Origin: an uncultured Clostridia bacterium
GTDB taxonomy: Bacteria; Bacillota; Clostridia; Christensenellales; Aristaeellaceae
Assembly (NCBI GenBank): GCA_946538975.1
Contig: CAMNHF010000002.1
Location: 1 to 64,000, forward strand
Length of the DNA: 64,000 bases
Direction: 5' to 3'
In this document: piece by piece, positions 55,941-64,000 of the stretch
Layout: each line of letters begins with the position of its first letter
How positions within the stretch are numbered: the first letter of the stretch is position 1
Translations under genes and position numbers: made by a program
The notes under the pieces: generated by a model
Database searches by the model: none
Told to the model about the DNA's origin: nothing
What the model saw: the letters and a program-made list of their open reading frames with translations, nothing else

Positions 55941-58041
55941 GCAGCTCCCTAAAGAATTCGTTGATGAAGTTCCAGCCCTGAATCAGGATGCCGGACACGG
56001 CCAGCACGGCCACGACGATCATGGCCGCCACAAACAGCACCCAGAGGATGTTCTTCACGGTCTCGCCGATGCCGTAGCCATGGATTTCCTTGACCTGCAC
56101 AAACAGGAGCACCGCGGTCCACAGGAAGATCAGCACCTGGGTCAGGTGGTAGATGCTGCCCTCGGCCAGCGTGAGGACGTTGCTGAGCAGCGCCAGGGGC
56201 AGGCTCAGCACGATCAGGGGCATCAGGGCATAGACGGTGCCGATGATGATGCCCTTCAGCGTGCCCTGTCCCTTGGTGATCGCGCCGACGAGGTAATTGC
56301 CCATGATCCACAGGATGACCGGCGCCACGTACAGCAGCAGGAAGGACACAACGCTCAGCCCGCGCAGACCCTCCATGTCGAACACAAAGCTCGTCGCCGC
56401 GCGGGAGGTCACCATGAGGACCAGGAAGGACAGGTAGACGATGGCGGCGGAAAGCAGGCTGCCCTTGCCGCGGCGGGTCGCCTCATAGTAGGTGTCCACC
56501 GGGTGGCGCAGCACCTTGGGCGCATAGCGCAGCTGCTCCCAAAGGCGGCCCAGGGCGGGGAAGCGCCTGAACAGGGTCTCGGCCGCAATGCGGCCCAGGG
56601 CCTGCAAGCCCCGCTTCCCAAGGACGATGAGGTCGATCCTGAAGAGCTTTTTCAGCAGCGCAAGCACCAGCCACACCGCGACGAGGATCAGGATCACGCG
56701 GGCGGCGTTCTTCTGCACGAGCTCGGCGCGGTATTTCCACATCGCGTCGGAGTAGTACTCCTGGTTTTCCGCGAGCACCATCCGCTCCATGGAGGTGCGC
56801 CAGTCGCCCTCCATGTAGGCGATGCGGCCCAGACCCAGGTTCGCCCAGTAGTAGCTGCTGTTGGCCTTGAGGATGCCGCGCCAGGTCTCCTCCTGCTCCG
56901 CGTAGCGGCCGTCGTTATACAGGGAGACCGCCTGCAGGATGTTCGAGGTCAGGGTGGTGGGGGAGAACACATGGATGCCGTTGCAGGCCCGGTCGAGCAC
57001 CAGCAGCCGCCCGTCCGGCAAGACCGCGATCGCGGCGGGATCGGTGAAGAAGCCGACCCGGCGGTCGTTGCCCGCCAGCTTCTCGCCGAACATCAGCAGC
57101 GGCTTGCCGTTCGCGTCGTAGAGGATGACCGCGCCGTTGGCGGCGTCGACGCTGTAGATCAGCCCGTCCTCGCCCACGAACAGCGAGGAGACGGCGGACA
57201 CGGTTTCCGTCCGCCGGTCCACGACCACCAGCGTCTCCACATTCGCGAACAGGTTGTCGCCGTTGGCGTTGAACTTCTTGATCTGCAGGCTCTTGAGGTT
57301 GCTGGTGGCCGTGTAGATAAAGCCGTTGCGGCTCACGCACATGCCCGTGATGGAGGGCGCCACCGCGTTGGAATTGGTCTCGATCTGCTCGTCGGTGTAC
57401 ACCAGCCGCTTGATCCGCTCGCCCAGGCTGAGCTGGGTGGCGTTGCGGCCGAAGTAGCCCTGAAAGCGGCCCTGCGGGTTCATGACCATCAGACCCTCGT
57501 TGCTGCCCTTGAGCAGGGCGTAGATGCAGCCGCGGTCATCGACCATGACCTTCATCGGGGTGAACATCATGCCGGTGAGGCGCACATCCTCCGGGGCGGA
57601 GAGCGTGGCGCGCAGGCTGCCGTCCTCATTGAAGACGACGATCGTGGAATGGCCCGTGTCGGCCACATACACCGTGCCGTCGTGGTCGACGAACACGCCC
57701 TCGGGCCCCTTGAGCACATCCGCGCCGTATTCCCGCAGCAGCGTGCCTTCCGGCGTGATCTGCACCACGCGGTTGTTCCCGCGGTCGGCAATCAGCAGCG
57801 TGCCGTCCGCCTTCAGGCTCAGATCGGAGGGCGCGTTCAGGCCGGGAATCTGCTCGCCGTCCGGCCCGTAGAGGTACTGCCCCACGATGCCCACGGGCTC
57901 ATAGGGCGTCTGCATATAGAAAGGCCGTCCGTCCGTCGTATACGCATAGGAACGGTAGAGCGGCGTGTCTGCCTGCGCTGCGCACATCCCCGTCGCGAGA
58001 AGGAGGAGCAGTGCAAGCAGCCGTACGAGTCTCTTTGTCAT
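55927..58041 (-). CDS. NHL-repeat/TPR protein fused to C-terminal YIP1-family membrane domain
   Basis: Signal peptide, NAPSDLSLKADGTLLIADRGNNRVVQITPEG NHL repeats, C-terminal 5-TM YIP1-like segment. Confidence 0.82.
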   Translation of the reverse strand: MTKRLVRLLALLLLLATGMCAAQADTPLYRSYAYTTDGRPFYMQTPYEPVGIVGQYLYGPDGEQIPGLNAPSDLSLKADGTLLIADRGNNRVVQITPEGTLLREYGADVLKGPEGVFVDHDGTVYVADTGHSTIVVFNEDGSLRATLSAPEDVRLTGMMFTPMKVMVDDRGCIYALLKGSNEGLMVMNPQGRFQGYFGRNATQLSLGERIKRLVYTDEQIETNSNAVAPSITGMCVSRNGFIYTATSNLKSLQIKKFNANGDNLFANVETLVVVDRRTETVSAVSSLFVGEDGLIYSVDAANGAVILYDANGKPLLMFGEKLAGNDRRVGFFTDPAAIAVLPDGRLLVLDRACNGIHVFSPTTLTSNILQAVSLYNDGRYAEQEETWRGILKANSSYYWANLGLGRIAYMEGDWRTSMERMVLAENQEYYSDAMWKYRAELVQKNAARVILILVAVWLVLALLKKLFRIDLIVLGKRGLQALGRIAAETLFRRFPALGRLWEQLRYAPKVLRHPVDTYYEATRRGKGSLLSAAIVYLSFLVLMVTSRAATSFVFDMEGLRGLSVVSFLLLYVAPVILWIMGNYLVGAITKGQGTLKGIIIGTVYALMPLIVLSLPLALLSNVLTLAEGSIYHLTQVLIFLWTAVLLFVQVKEIHGYGIGETVKNILWVLFVAAMIVVAVLAVSGILIQGWNFINEFFRELLGYV

Positions 58042-58062
58042 ACCGGCACACTCCTTTCCCGC

Positions 58063-58974
58063 TTACTTGATGCCGGAGGTCACCATGGTCTCGATCATGG
58101 ATTTCTGCAGCACGGCGAAGATGATGAAATTGGGCAGCAGCATCAGCAGGCCCGCGGCGGCTGTGGCGCCCTTGCGGGCCACGGAGGAGGCCGTGAGGCC
58201 GGAGGTCAGGGAGTTGATGAAGTAGGGGAGGGCCTTCATGGATTCGCTGACGGTGTAGAGATTGGAGGTGGTGATGTCGCCCCAGACGTTCTGGAAGGCG
58301 ATGATGAGCACCGCGCCAACCGCCGGCAGCACCGCCGGGGTGATGATGCTCCAGAGGATGCGGATCTCGTTGGCGCCGTCGATCTTGGCGGCCTCGCACA
58401 GGGAATCGGGCACCTGATCCATGAACTGCTTGATCAGGAACACGCCCATGGGCAGCGCCAGATGCGGCAGGATGTGCGCCCAGAAGGTGTCGATGATGTG
58501 CAGCTCGTTCACGATCAGGTAGCGGGTGATCACCACCGCCTCGGGGGAGAACATGAGGGCGATCGTGATCAGGTCGAACAGGGCGCGCTGCCCCGGGAAG
58601 CGCAGCTTGGAGAAGGCGTAGGCGCAGCACAGGGAGAACACGATCGTCAGGGCGGTGGTGGTCAGGGTGACGGTGACGCTGTTGAACAGGTAGCGCGAGA
58701 AGGGCACGGTGGAGACATCCGTGGCGTACATGAAGTCCGTGAAGTTCTGCATGGTGGGGTTGCGCACGAAGAACTGCGGCGGATAGACAAACAGCTCCTC
58801 CAGCGGCTTGAACGCATTGCAGATCACGTAGACGATGGGCAGCAGCGACACCAGCGCCACCGCGGTCAGGAGGATCAGGATGATGACGGTGCTCAGCCGG
58901 GTGTGCCGCAGGCTGTACAGCATATGGCGGAAGCCCAGATGGAGCTTGCGCCGGAGGGGAATCTTCGCCTGCAT
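58063..58974 (-). CDS. Carbohydrate ABC transporter permease (MalG-type)
   Basis: CEAAKIDGANEIRILWSIITPAVLPA EAA motif. Confidence 0.93.
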   Translation of the reverse strand: MQAKIPLRRKLHLGFRHMLYSLRHTRLSTVIILILLTAVALVSLLPIVYVICNAFKPLEELFVYPPQFFVRNPTMQNFTDFMYATDVSTVPFSRYLFNSVTVTLTTTALTIVFSLCCAYAFSKLRFPGQRALFDLITIALMFSPEAVVITRYLIVNELHIIDTFWAHILPHLALPMGVFLIKQFMDQVPDSLCEAAKIDGANEIRILWSIITPAVLPAVGAVLIIAFQNVWGDITTSNLYTVSESMKALPYFINSLTSGLTASSVARKGATAAAGLLMLLPNFIIFAVLQKSMIETMVTSGIK

Positions 58975-58975
58975 C

Positions 58976-59926
58976 TCACTCGCCCTCCTTTGTGCCCAGG
59001 AAGCGGAAGCAGACTCTGGACAGAATGTAGGTCACGACCAGCAGCATGAAGGACAGGGAGGTCGCGTAGCCCAGGTCGAAGCGGGCGAAGCCGTAATCCT
59101 CGATGTGGCTCTGGATCAGCTGGCCGGCGTAGTTTGGCGTGGGATTCTGCCCGGAGAGCTGCACGCCGATGGAGCCGGATTTGAGCGCGTTGACAATGGC
59201 CATCACCGCGGAGAAGAGCATCTGCGGCTTCATGGAGGGGATCGTGATGTAGAACAGCTCCAGCAGCGGGCTCTGGATGCCGTCGATCTTGCCGGCCTCG
59301 TAGAGCTGCTCGTCCACGTTCTGCATGCCCGCGAACAGCGAGAGGAAGCCCACGCCCATGCTGGACCACAGCGTGACCATCATCATGATGGGCAGCAGCC
59401 AGTTCTTGTCCTGCGTCCAGGCGACCGGCGTGTTGATGAAGCCCAGGTTCAGCAGGATGTCGTTCAGGTAGCCCAGGCGGTCGGAGGAGAAGAACACCTG
59501 CCACACCACGCTGATGAGCACGCCGCCGGCGATGGAAGGCGCGTAGATCGCCATGATGTAGGGCTTCTTCAGCTTCTTGGGGGCCTTGTTGATCATCCAG
59601 GCCAGGCCGAACTGCAGCGCGTAGCCCACCGGGCCCACGACCACGGCGAACAGCAGGGTGTTCGGGATGACGTATTTCATCAGGACGACGTCCTTGGTCA
59701 GCATCTTGGTGAAATTGTCCAGCCCCGTGAACACCGGCGGCTGAATGGAGTCATAGGAGGTGAAGGACAGCACCGTGGCGGACAGGACGGGCCCGACGAT
59801 GAAGATGCAGAAGCAGATCATGAAGGGGGCGATCAGCACATAGGCAATCCAGCTCTCTTTCATCTGCTTCCAGGTTTCCCGGGCTTTGGCGCCCCGCGGG
59901 AGGCGTTCCGGTTTCTGCACGGTCAT
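58976..59926 (-). CDS. Sugar ABC transporter permease (MalF-type)
   Basis: YEAGKIDGIQSPLLELFYITIPSMKPQ EAA motif. Start MTVQKPERL at 59926; the longer ORF-track start is not supported. Confidence 0.9.
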   Translation of the reverse strand: MTVQKPERLPRGAKARETWKQMKESWIAYVLIAPFMICFCIFIVGPVLSATVLSFTSYDSIQPPVFTGLDNFTKMLTKDVVLMKYVIPNTLLFAVVVGPVGYALQFGLAWMINKAPKKLKKPYIMAIYAPSIAGGVLISVVWQVFFSSDRLGYLNDILLNLGFINTPVAWTQDKNWLLPIMMMVTLWSSMGVGFLSLFAGMQNVDEQLYEAGKIDGIQSPLLELFYITIPSMKPQMLFSAVMAIVNALKSGSIGVQLSGQNPTPNYAGQLIQSHIEDYGFARFDLGYATSLSFMLLVVTYILSRVCFRFLGTKEGE

Positions 59927-62754
59927 TCCTCCTTCCCGGCAGGACGGCCAATCTGCATCAGCGACATGGGAATCAGGGGCTTCCCCGCCTCGTCGATGTA
60001 GCCCATTTCCTGCTGCTTGATGCCGATCTCCAGCGTGATGTCCTCCACCGCGGTCTCGATCTCCTCGCGGTAATTGCCCTTGTCCACGACGATCCGCGTC
60101 CAGGCGTTCCACAGCTCGCGGCTGGTCATGTAGGAGCCGCCGGGCACCATGGGCAGCTGCTTGTACCAGGACATCTGCTCCAGCAGCACCCGCTTCGTGT
60201 CCTCGGGCCAGTTCTGCATGCCGACCACATCGCGGTTCGCGGAGAACCAGCGGAAGGCCTCGCCGTAATTGTTCTCCATGCTCTCGGCGAAGAGATACTG
60301 CGTATCGGTGGAGAGCCACCACCGCATGAATTCCCAGGCGCGGCTCTGGCGCTCCTCATTGGTCTTGAACATCACCGCGGAGGTCTGGGAGCCGGCCTGC
60401 CAGCGCTGCAGCACGCCGTCCTCCGCATAGGTGCCGGGCACCGGCGCGATGGCCCAGTCGCCGGAGATGTCCGGCGCGGCCATGTCGAACTGGATGTACT
60501 GGTCGATGTCCGCGATGCCCATGGGCACGTCACCGATGCGGAAATGCTGATAGAAGCTGCTCATCTGCGGCTGCAGGCCGTATTTGACATACAGCTCGGT
60601 CCATTGCCGGTAGGCGGCGTAGCCCTTCGGATTCGTGAAGGCCAGGCCCAGGCCGTCCGGCGTGTACACGTCCACGTCATTCTGGAAGAAGAAGGTCAGG
60701 TAGTCGCCGTAGGGATAGTAGAAGGCGTAATTCTGCTGCAGCAGCGTGGAGAGCACATGGGTCGCGTCCTCCCAGGTGACGGGCACCGCCAGCCCGAGGG
60801 CCTCCGTCACATCCGTGCGGTAGAAGAGCACCTTCACGCGGATCTCCTCCGCGATGCCGTACTCCGCCCCGCTGAAGTAGTTCGGGATGCGGCTGCCCGG
60901 CGGCAGGGGAGCCACCAGCTCCTCAAAGCCGTCCAGGCTGCTCAGGTCGACCAGCGCGCCGCGGATGCCGAACTCAAAGGGCAGGGCGATGTCCACGCCG
61001 GTGACCACGTCGGGCTGCTCGCCGGCCGCCTTGGCCAGGATCAGCAGCTGCGTGCCGGGCGGGCAGTAGCTCACCTTCACAGGGATGCCGGTCTGCGGCG
61101 TAAAGTACTCGTCGGCCAGCAGCTGCATCATGTCCACATAGTCCCGGTTGCGCTGCACCCAGACGGTGACGGTCTCGCCGCCGCTGCCCAGCTTCGTGTC
61201 GTCACGGGAGAAGAAGGAGCTGACGAAGTTGCTGAAATCGTACTGCAGATTCTGGAAGAAGCCGGTCCTGCCGTCGGGAATCTGCGCCGCGTCCCCGGCC
61301 AGGGTGATGCGGTTGAGCGCCAGCGGCTGCGACATCATGCTGTCCTCCCAGTTGGACAGCGTCGTGTAGATGCTGGAGAGGGCGTCGCTGCGCTTGGCGA
61401 TGCGGTTGTGATCCTCCGCGATGCGGTACAGGTCGGTGATCGCCGCGTCGAAGGTGCCCAGGCTGCCCTCCGTGTGGAGCACGCCCTGCAGGCCGTCGCG
61501 GATCGCCTCCAGCTCGGCGGCCATGCGCGTCAGATCCTCCGCGATGGTGGGGATGTACCGCTCGAGCTTCCAGATGCGGTACACATCGCTGTCCGAGCCG
61601 ATGATCTCCGTCACGTAGAGATCCAGCGCCTTCATCTCATCGACCACCGCGCCCAGCCGCCGCCACCACTGGGCATAGGGCGCACTGGTGACGGTCAGGC
61701 GCAGGGTGTGGACGCCCCTGGTCAGGTATACCTTCTGCGCCTCCTCGCCGCCCGGCACCAGCAGGCTCCAGCCGGACACGAAGGGGAAGCCCATGGTCTC
61801 CCACTCGGCAAAGGGAACCTCCCCGTCGATGGTGAGCGTGCGGAAGGAGGTCAGGGGCATGTTGTAGTTCTGCGTATAGTGGAAGCCCAGGGTATACAGC
61901 CCGTCCTCCGGCACTTCCACAGTCCATTCCAGATAGTCGTGGCCCGTGTTCCAGGAGGAGCCGCCGATCGCGTTGAGCATCTTCCTGCCGGGCTCGGCGG
62001 GGGTGACGCCGGGGTTCGAGAAGGTCAGGTTCTGGATGCTCTTGGACGAGCGGAGAGACAGCTGCTCGGCTTCCAGGGAGACCACCGCGGAGGCCGCCGG
62101 CGCTTCCGCGTGGGCGGCGGAATAGGCGGCGTAGTCCGGCGGCGTGACCGGAGCGCGCAGGGTGATCCCCAGAAGGGCCAGGCTGCCCTTGACGCCGGTC
62201 AGCGTCAGCGTGTTCTCGCCCTTCTCCAGCAGGAAAAGCAGGGGCCGCGCATCCAGGGCGCTGCGCTCCATGAGCAGGATCTCCCGCCCGGTCATGACGC
62301 CCTCCTGATGCGGGCGGATCTCATTGCCGTATTCGTTCCGCCGGAAGGGATACGCCGCGTCCCGGAATTCCTTGGGGAACAGATAAGCGCCGCTCTCGCG
62401 GAAGGGCAGCGCGCCGTTGACCATGAGGCCGCGCTCAATCTGTCCGCTGCTGCTGTCCAGCTGGGCATAGCGGACCGAAACCCAATATAGCGCCCGTTCC
62501 GGCACCGTGACGAAAAAGGTGACGCTGCCCAGCCCGGTGCGCCAGCACAGCGCGTCCCCGCCGTCCACGCTCTCCCTTGTGAGGCCGACATCCTCGGCCT
62601 CATAGCGGTCCAGCGGTACGGTCACATCCCCGCCGGCGCAGGGCACATCCGCCCACGCCGTCAGGGCCTCCGCGTAGGAGGGCTCCTCGCCCGCTGCCGG
62701 CAGGCAGGCGACCAGCGCCAGCAGCAGCACGATCCATCCTGTCAATCTGCGCAT
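59923..62754 (-). CDS. Large extracellular solute-binding protein with N-terminal carbohydrate-binding-like domains
   Basis: Signal peptide MRRLTGWIVLLLALVACLPAAG, ~943 aa; C-terminal half SBP-like (VWVQRNRDYVDMMQLLADEYFTPQTGIPVKVSYCPPGTQLL). Confidence 0.85.
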   Translation of the reverse strand: MRRLTGWIVLLLALVACLPAAGEEPSYAEALTAWADVPCAGGDVTVPLDRYEAEDVGLTRESVDGGDALCWRTGLGSVTFFVTVPERALYWVSVRYAQLDSSSGQIERGLMVNGALPFRESGAYLFPKEFRDAAYPFRRNEYGNEIRPHQEGVMTGREILLMERSALDARPLLFLLEKGENTLTLTGVKGSLALLGITLRAPVTPPDYAAYSAAHAEAPAASAVVSLEAEQLSLRSSKSIQNLTFSNPGVTPAEPGRKMLNAIGGSSWNTGHDYLEWTVEVPEDGLYTLGFHYTQNYNMPLTSFRTLTIDGEVPFAEWETMGFPFVSGWSLLVPGGEEAQKVYLTRGVHTLRLTVTSAPYAQWWRRLGAVVDEMKALDLYVTEIIGSDSDVYRIWKLERYIPTIAEDLTRMAAELEAIRDGLQGVLHTEGSLGTFDAAITDLYRIAEDHNRIAKRSDALSSIYTTLSNWEDSMMSQPLALNRITLAGDAAQIPDGRTGFFQNLQYDFSNFVSSFFSRDDTKLGSGGETVTVWVQRNRDYVDMMQLLADEYFTPQTGIPVKVSYCPPGTQLLILAKAAGEQPDVVTGVDIALPFEFGIRGALVDLSSLDGFEELVAPLPPGSRIPNYFSGAEYGIAEEIRVKVLFYRTDVTEALGLAVPVTWEDATHVLSTLLQQNYAFYYPYGDYLTFFFQNDVDVYTPDGLGLAFTNPKGYAAYRQWTELYVKYGLQPQMSSFYQHFRIGDVPMGIADIDQYIQFDMAAPDISGDWAIAPVPGTYAEDGVLQRWQAGSQTSAVMFKTNEERQSRAWEFMRWWLSTDTQYLFAESMENNYGEAFRWFSANRDVVGMQNWPEDTKRVLLEQMSWYKQLPMVPGGSYMTSRELWNAWTRIVVDKGNYREEIETAVEDITLEIGIKQQEMGYIDEAGKPLIPMSLMQIGRPAGKEE

Positions 62755-62768
62755 GGTAGCCTCTTTCC

Positions 62769-63902
62769 TCACTTGATTCGCTCCGAGGTGTTCACGTTGA
62801 AGAACAGGAACATGCTCATGTCGGCTGCAATCCACAGCCGCGTTCCCGCCGGATAGCGGTCCCGGACCGAGCCCCGCACGATCACGGGCGGCACGAGGGC
62901 GTCCGTGTGGTCATAGCGCAGGTGGAGGAAGCGGTCTGCGCCCACCAGCTCGGAGAGCTCCAGCGTCCCCGCGAAGTGGTTGTCCGGCCGCGGCTCGCCC
63001 TCCACGATCGGGCGGACCGACATGTATTCCGGCCGGATGCCGCCGACCAGGTCATGCCCCTCGTAGATTTCCAGCCCGGGCGTGATCTTCTCGGCGGGCA
63101 CGGCGATGGAGAACACCTTCGTCGAGAAGGCCCAGGCGCCGTCCCGCTTTTCCAGGCGGCCGGGGATGAAGTTCATGGGCGGCGTGCCGATGAAACCGGC
63201 CACATAGCGGTTGGCAGGCTCGTTGTAGATTTCCTCCGGGGTGCCCACCTGCTGCATGATGCCGCCGTTCATGACCACAATCCGGTCACCCATGGTCATG
63301 GCCTCGGTCTGGTCGTGCGTGACGTATACGGTCGTCGTGCCCAGCTCGCGGTGCAGGCGGATGATCTCCGAGCGCATCTGCACGCGCATCTTGGCGTCCA
63401 GGTTGCTCAGCGGCTCATCCATCAGGAAGACCGACGGATCCCGGACGATGGCGCGGCCCAGAGCGACGCGCTGGCGCTGGCCGCCGGAGACGTCCTTCGG
63501 CAGGCGCTCCAGCAGGTGGTCGATCTCCAGCTTCCGCGCCTTCTGGTTGACCAGCTCGTTGATCTTGTATTTCTCCATCTTCCGCAGCCGCAGCCCGAAG
63601 GCCATGTTCTCGAACAGCGAAAGATTCGGATACAGCGCGTAGTTCTGGAACACCATGGCGATGTTCCGCTGGCGGGGAGAGAGCTTGTTGACCACCTTCC
63701 CGTCGATCAGGATCTCGCCCCGGGTGATGCTCTCCAGGCCCGCGATCATGCGCAGCGTGGTGGTCTTGCCGCAGCCGGAGGCACCGACAAAGACCATGAA
63801 TTCCCCGTCGCCGATGTCCAGGTTGAAATCCTGCACGGCCGGCGCGACCGTTTTGGCCCCGGGGTAGATTTTCCATACATGCCGAAGTGATACCTTGTCC
63901 AT
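62769..63902 (-). CDS. ABC transporter ATP-binding protein, UgpC/MsmK type
   Basis: GASGCGKTTTLRMIAGLE, VSGGQRQRVALGRAIVRDPSVFLMDEPLSNLDAKMR. Confidence 0.96.
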   Translation of the reverse strand: MDKVSLRHVWKIYPGAKTVAPAVQDFNLDIGDGEFMVFVGASGCGKTTTLRMIAGLESITRGEILIDGKVVNKLSPRQRNIAMVFQNYALYPNLSLFENMAFGLRLRKMEKYKINELVNQKARKLEIDHLLERLPKDVSGGQRQRVALGRAIVRDPSVFLMDEPLSNLDAKMRVQMRSEIIRLHRELGTTTVYVTHDQTEAMTMGDRIVVMNGGIMQQVGTPEEIYNEPANRYVAGFIGTPPMNFIPGRLEKRDGAWAFSTKVFSIAVPAEKITPGLEIYEGHDLVGGIRPEYMSVRPIVEGEPRPDNHFAGTLELSELVGADRFLHLRYDHTDALVPPVIVRGSVRDRYPAGTRLWIAADMSMFLFFNVNTSERIK

Positions 63903-64000
63903 GTGATCCTCACCCTGCTTCGTTGTTCGTTTGGGGCAGCCCGCCGGGAGAGGGCCCCCGGCACGGCTGACAGAAAAAAGGGCAGGAGAGCTTTGCTGAC

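Noticed and set aside
55699-59049. 1116-aa + strand ORF
   Set aside because: Antisense to the NHL-YIP1 and permease genes; no recognisable domain.
1-64000. CRISPR arrays, tRNA/rRNA genes, complete IS elements or prophage genes
   Set aside because: No regular direct-repeat/spacer pattern, no tRNA-like or rRNA-like segment and no transposase or phage structural protein noticed by eye. tRNAscan/Infernal was not run.

Overview
64 kb window of high-GC DNA, probably from a Clostridia/Firmicutes chromosome. This is inferred from gene content and sigma-A-like promoters; I ran no searches. About 52 coding regions are supported, with dense operons on both strands and no rRNA, tRNA, CRISPR or obvious IS element seen.

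+ strand blocks: end of a dcw cluster (murD 3' end, ftsQ/divIB, ftsA, ftsZ); ACT protein, PFL-family protein, obgE, yhbY, DNA glycosylase, queT-like transporter, membrane protein.

- strand blocks: parA-parB, sugar transferase, split transketolase, licD, walJ-like, ABC-F, dnaE; GH28; PAP2; GNAT; DUF3021/LytTR; GH2/small membrane protein/GH3 with an AgrCA-like two-component system; a vWA/MoxR/HEPN-like/LRR-DUF4132 operon; small accessory genes; a GH130 sugar ABC-transporter locus with two permease pairs.

Best candidates for something undescribed:
(1) the four-gene vWA - MoxR ATPase - HEPN-like - LRR/DUF4132 operon at 38470-45729;
(2) a degenerate mosaic duplicate of the GH2/GH3 operon at 37556-38330. 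Its core is essentially identical to the parent and its edges have diverged;
(3) a short structured leader upstream of the queT-like gene;
(4) a palindrome in the spacer of the parAB promoter.

Many long ORFs in the supplied track are antisense shadows caused by high GC and are rejected.
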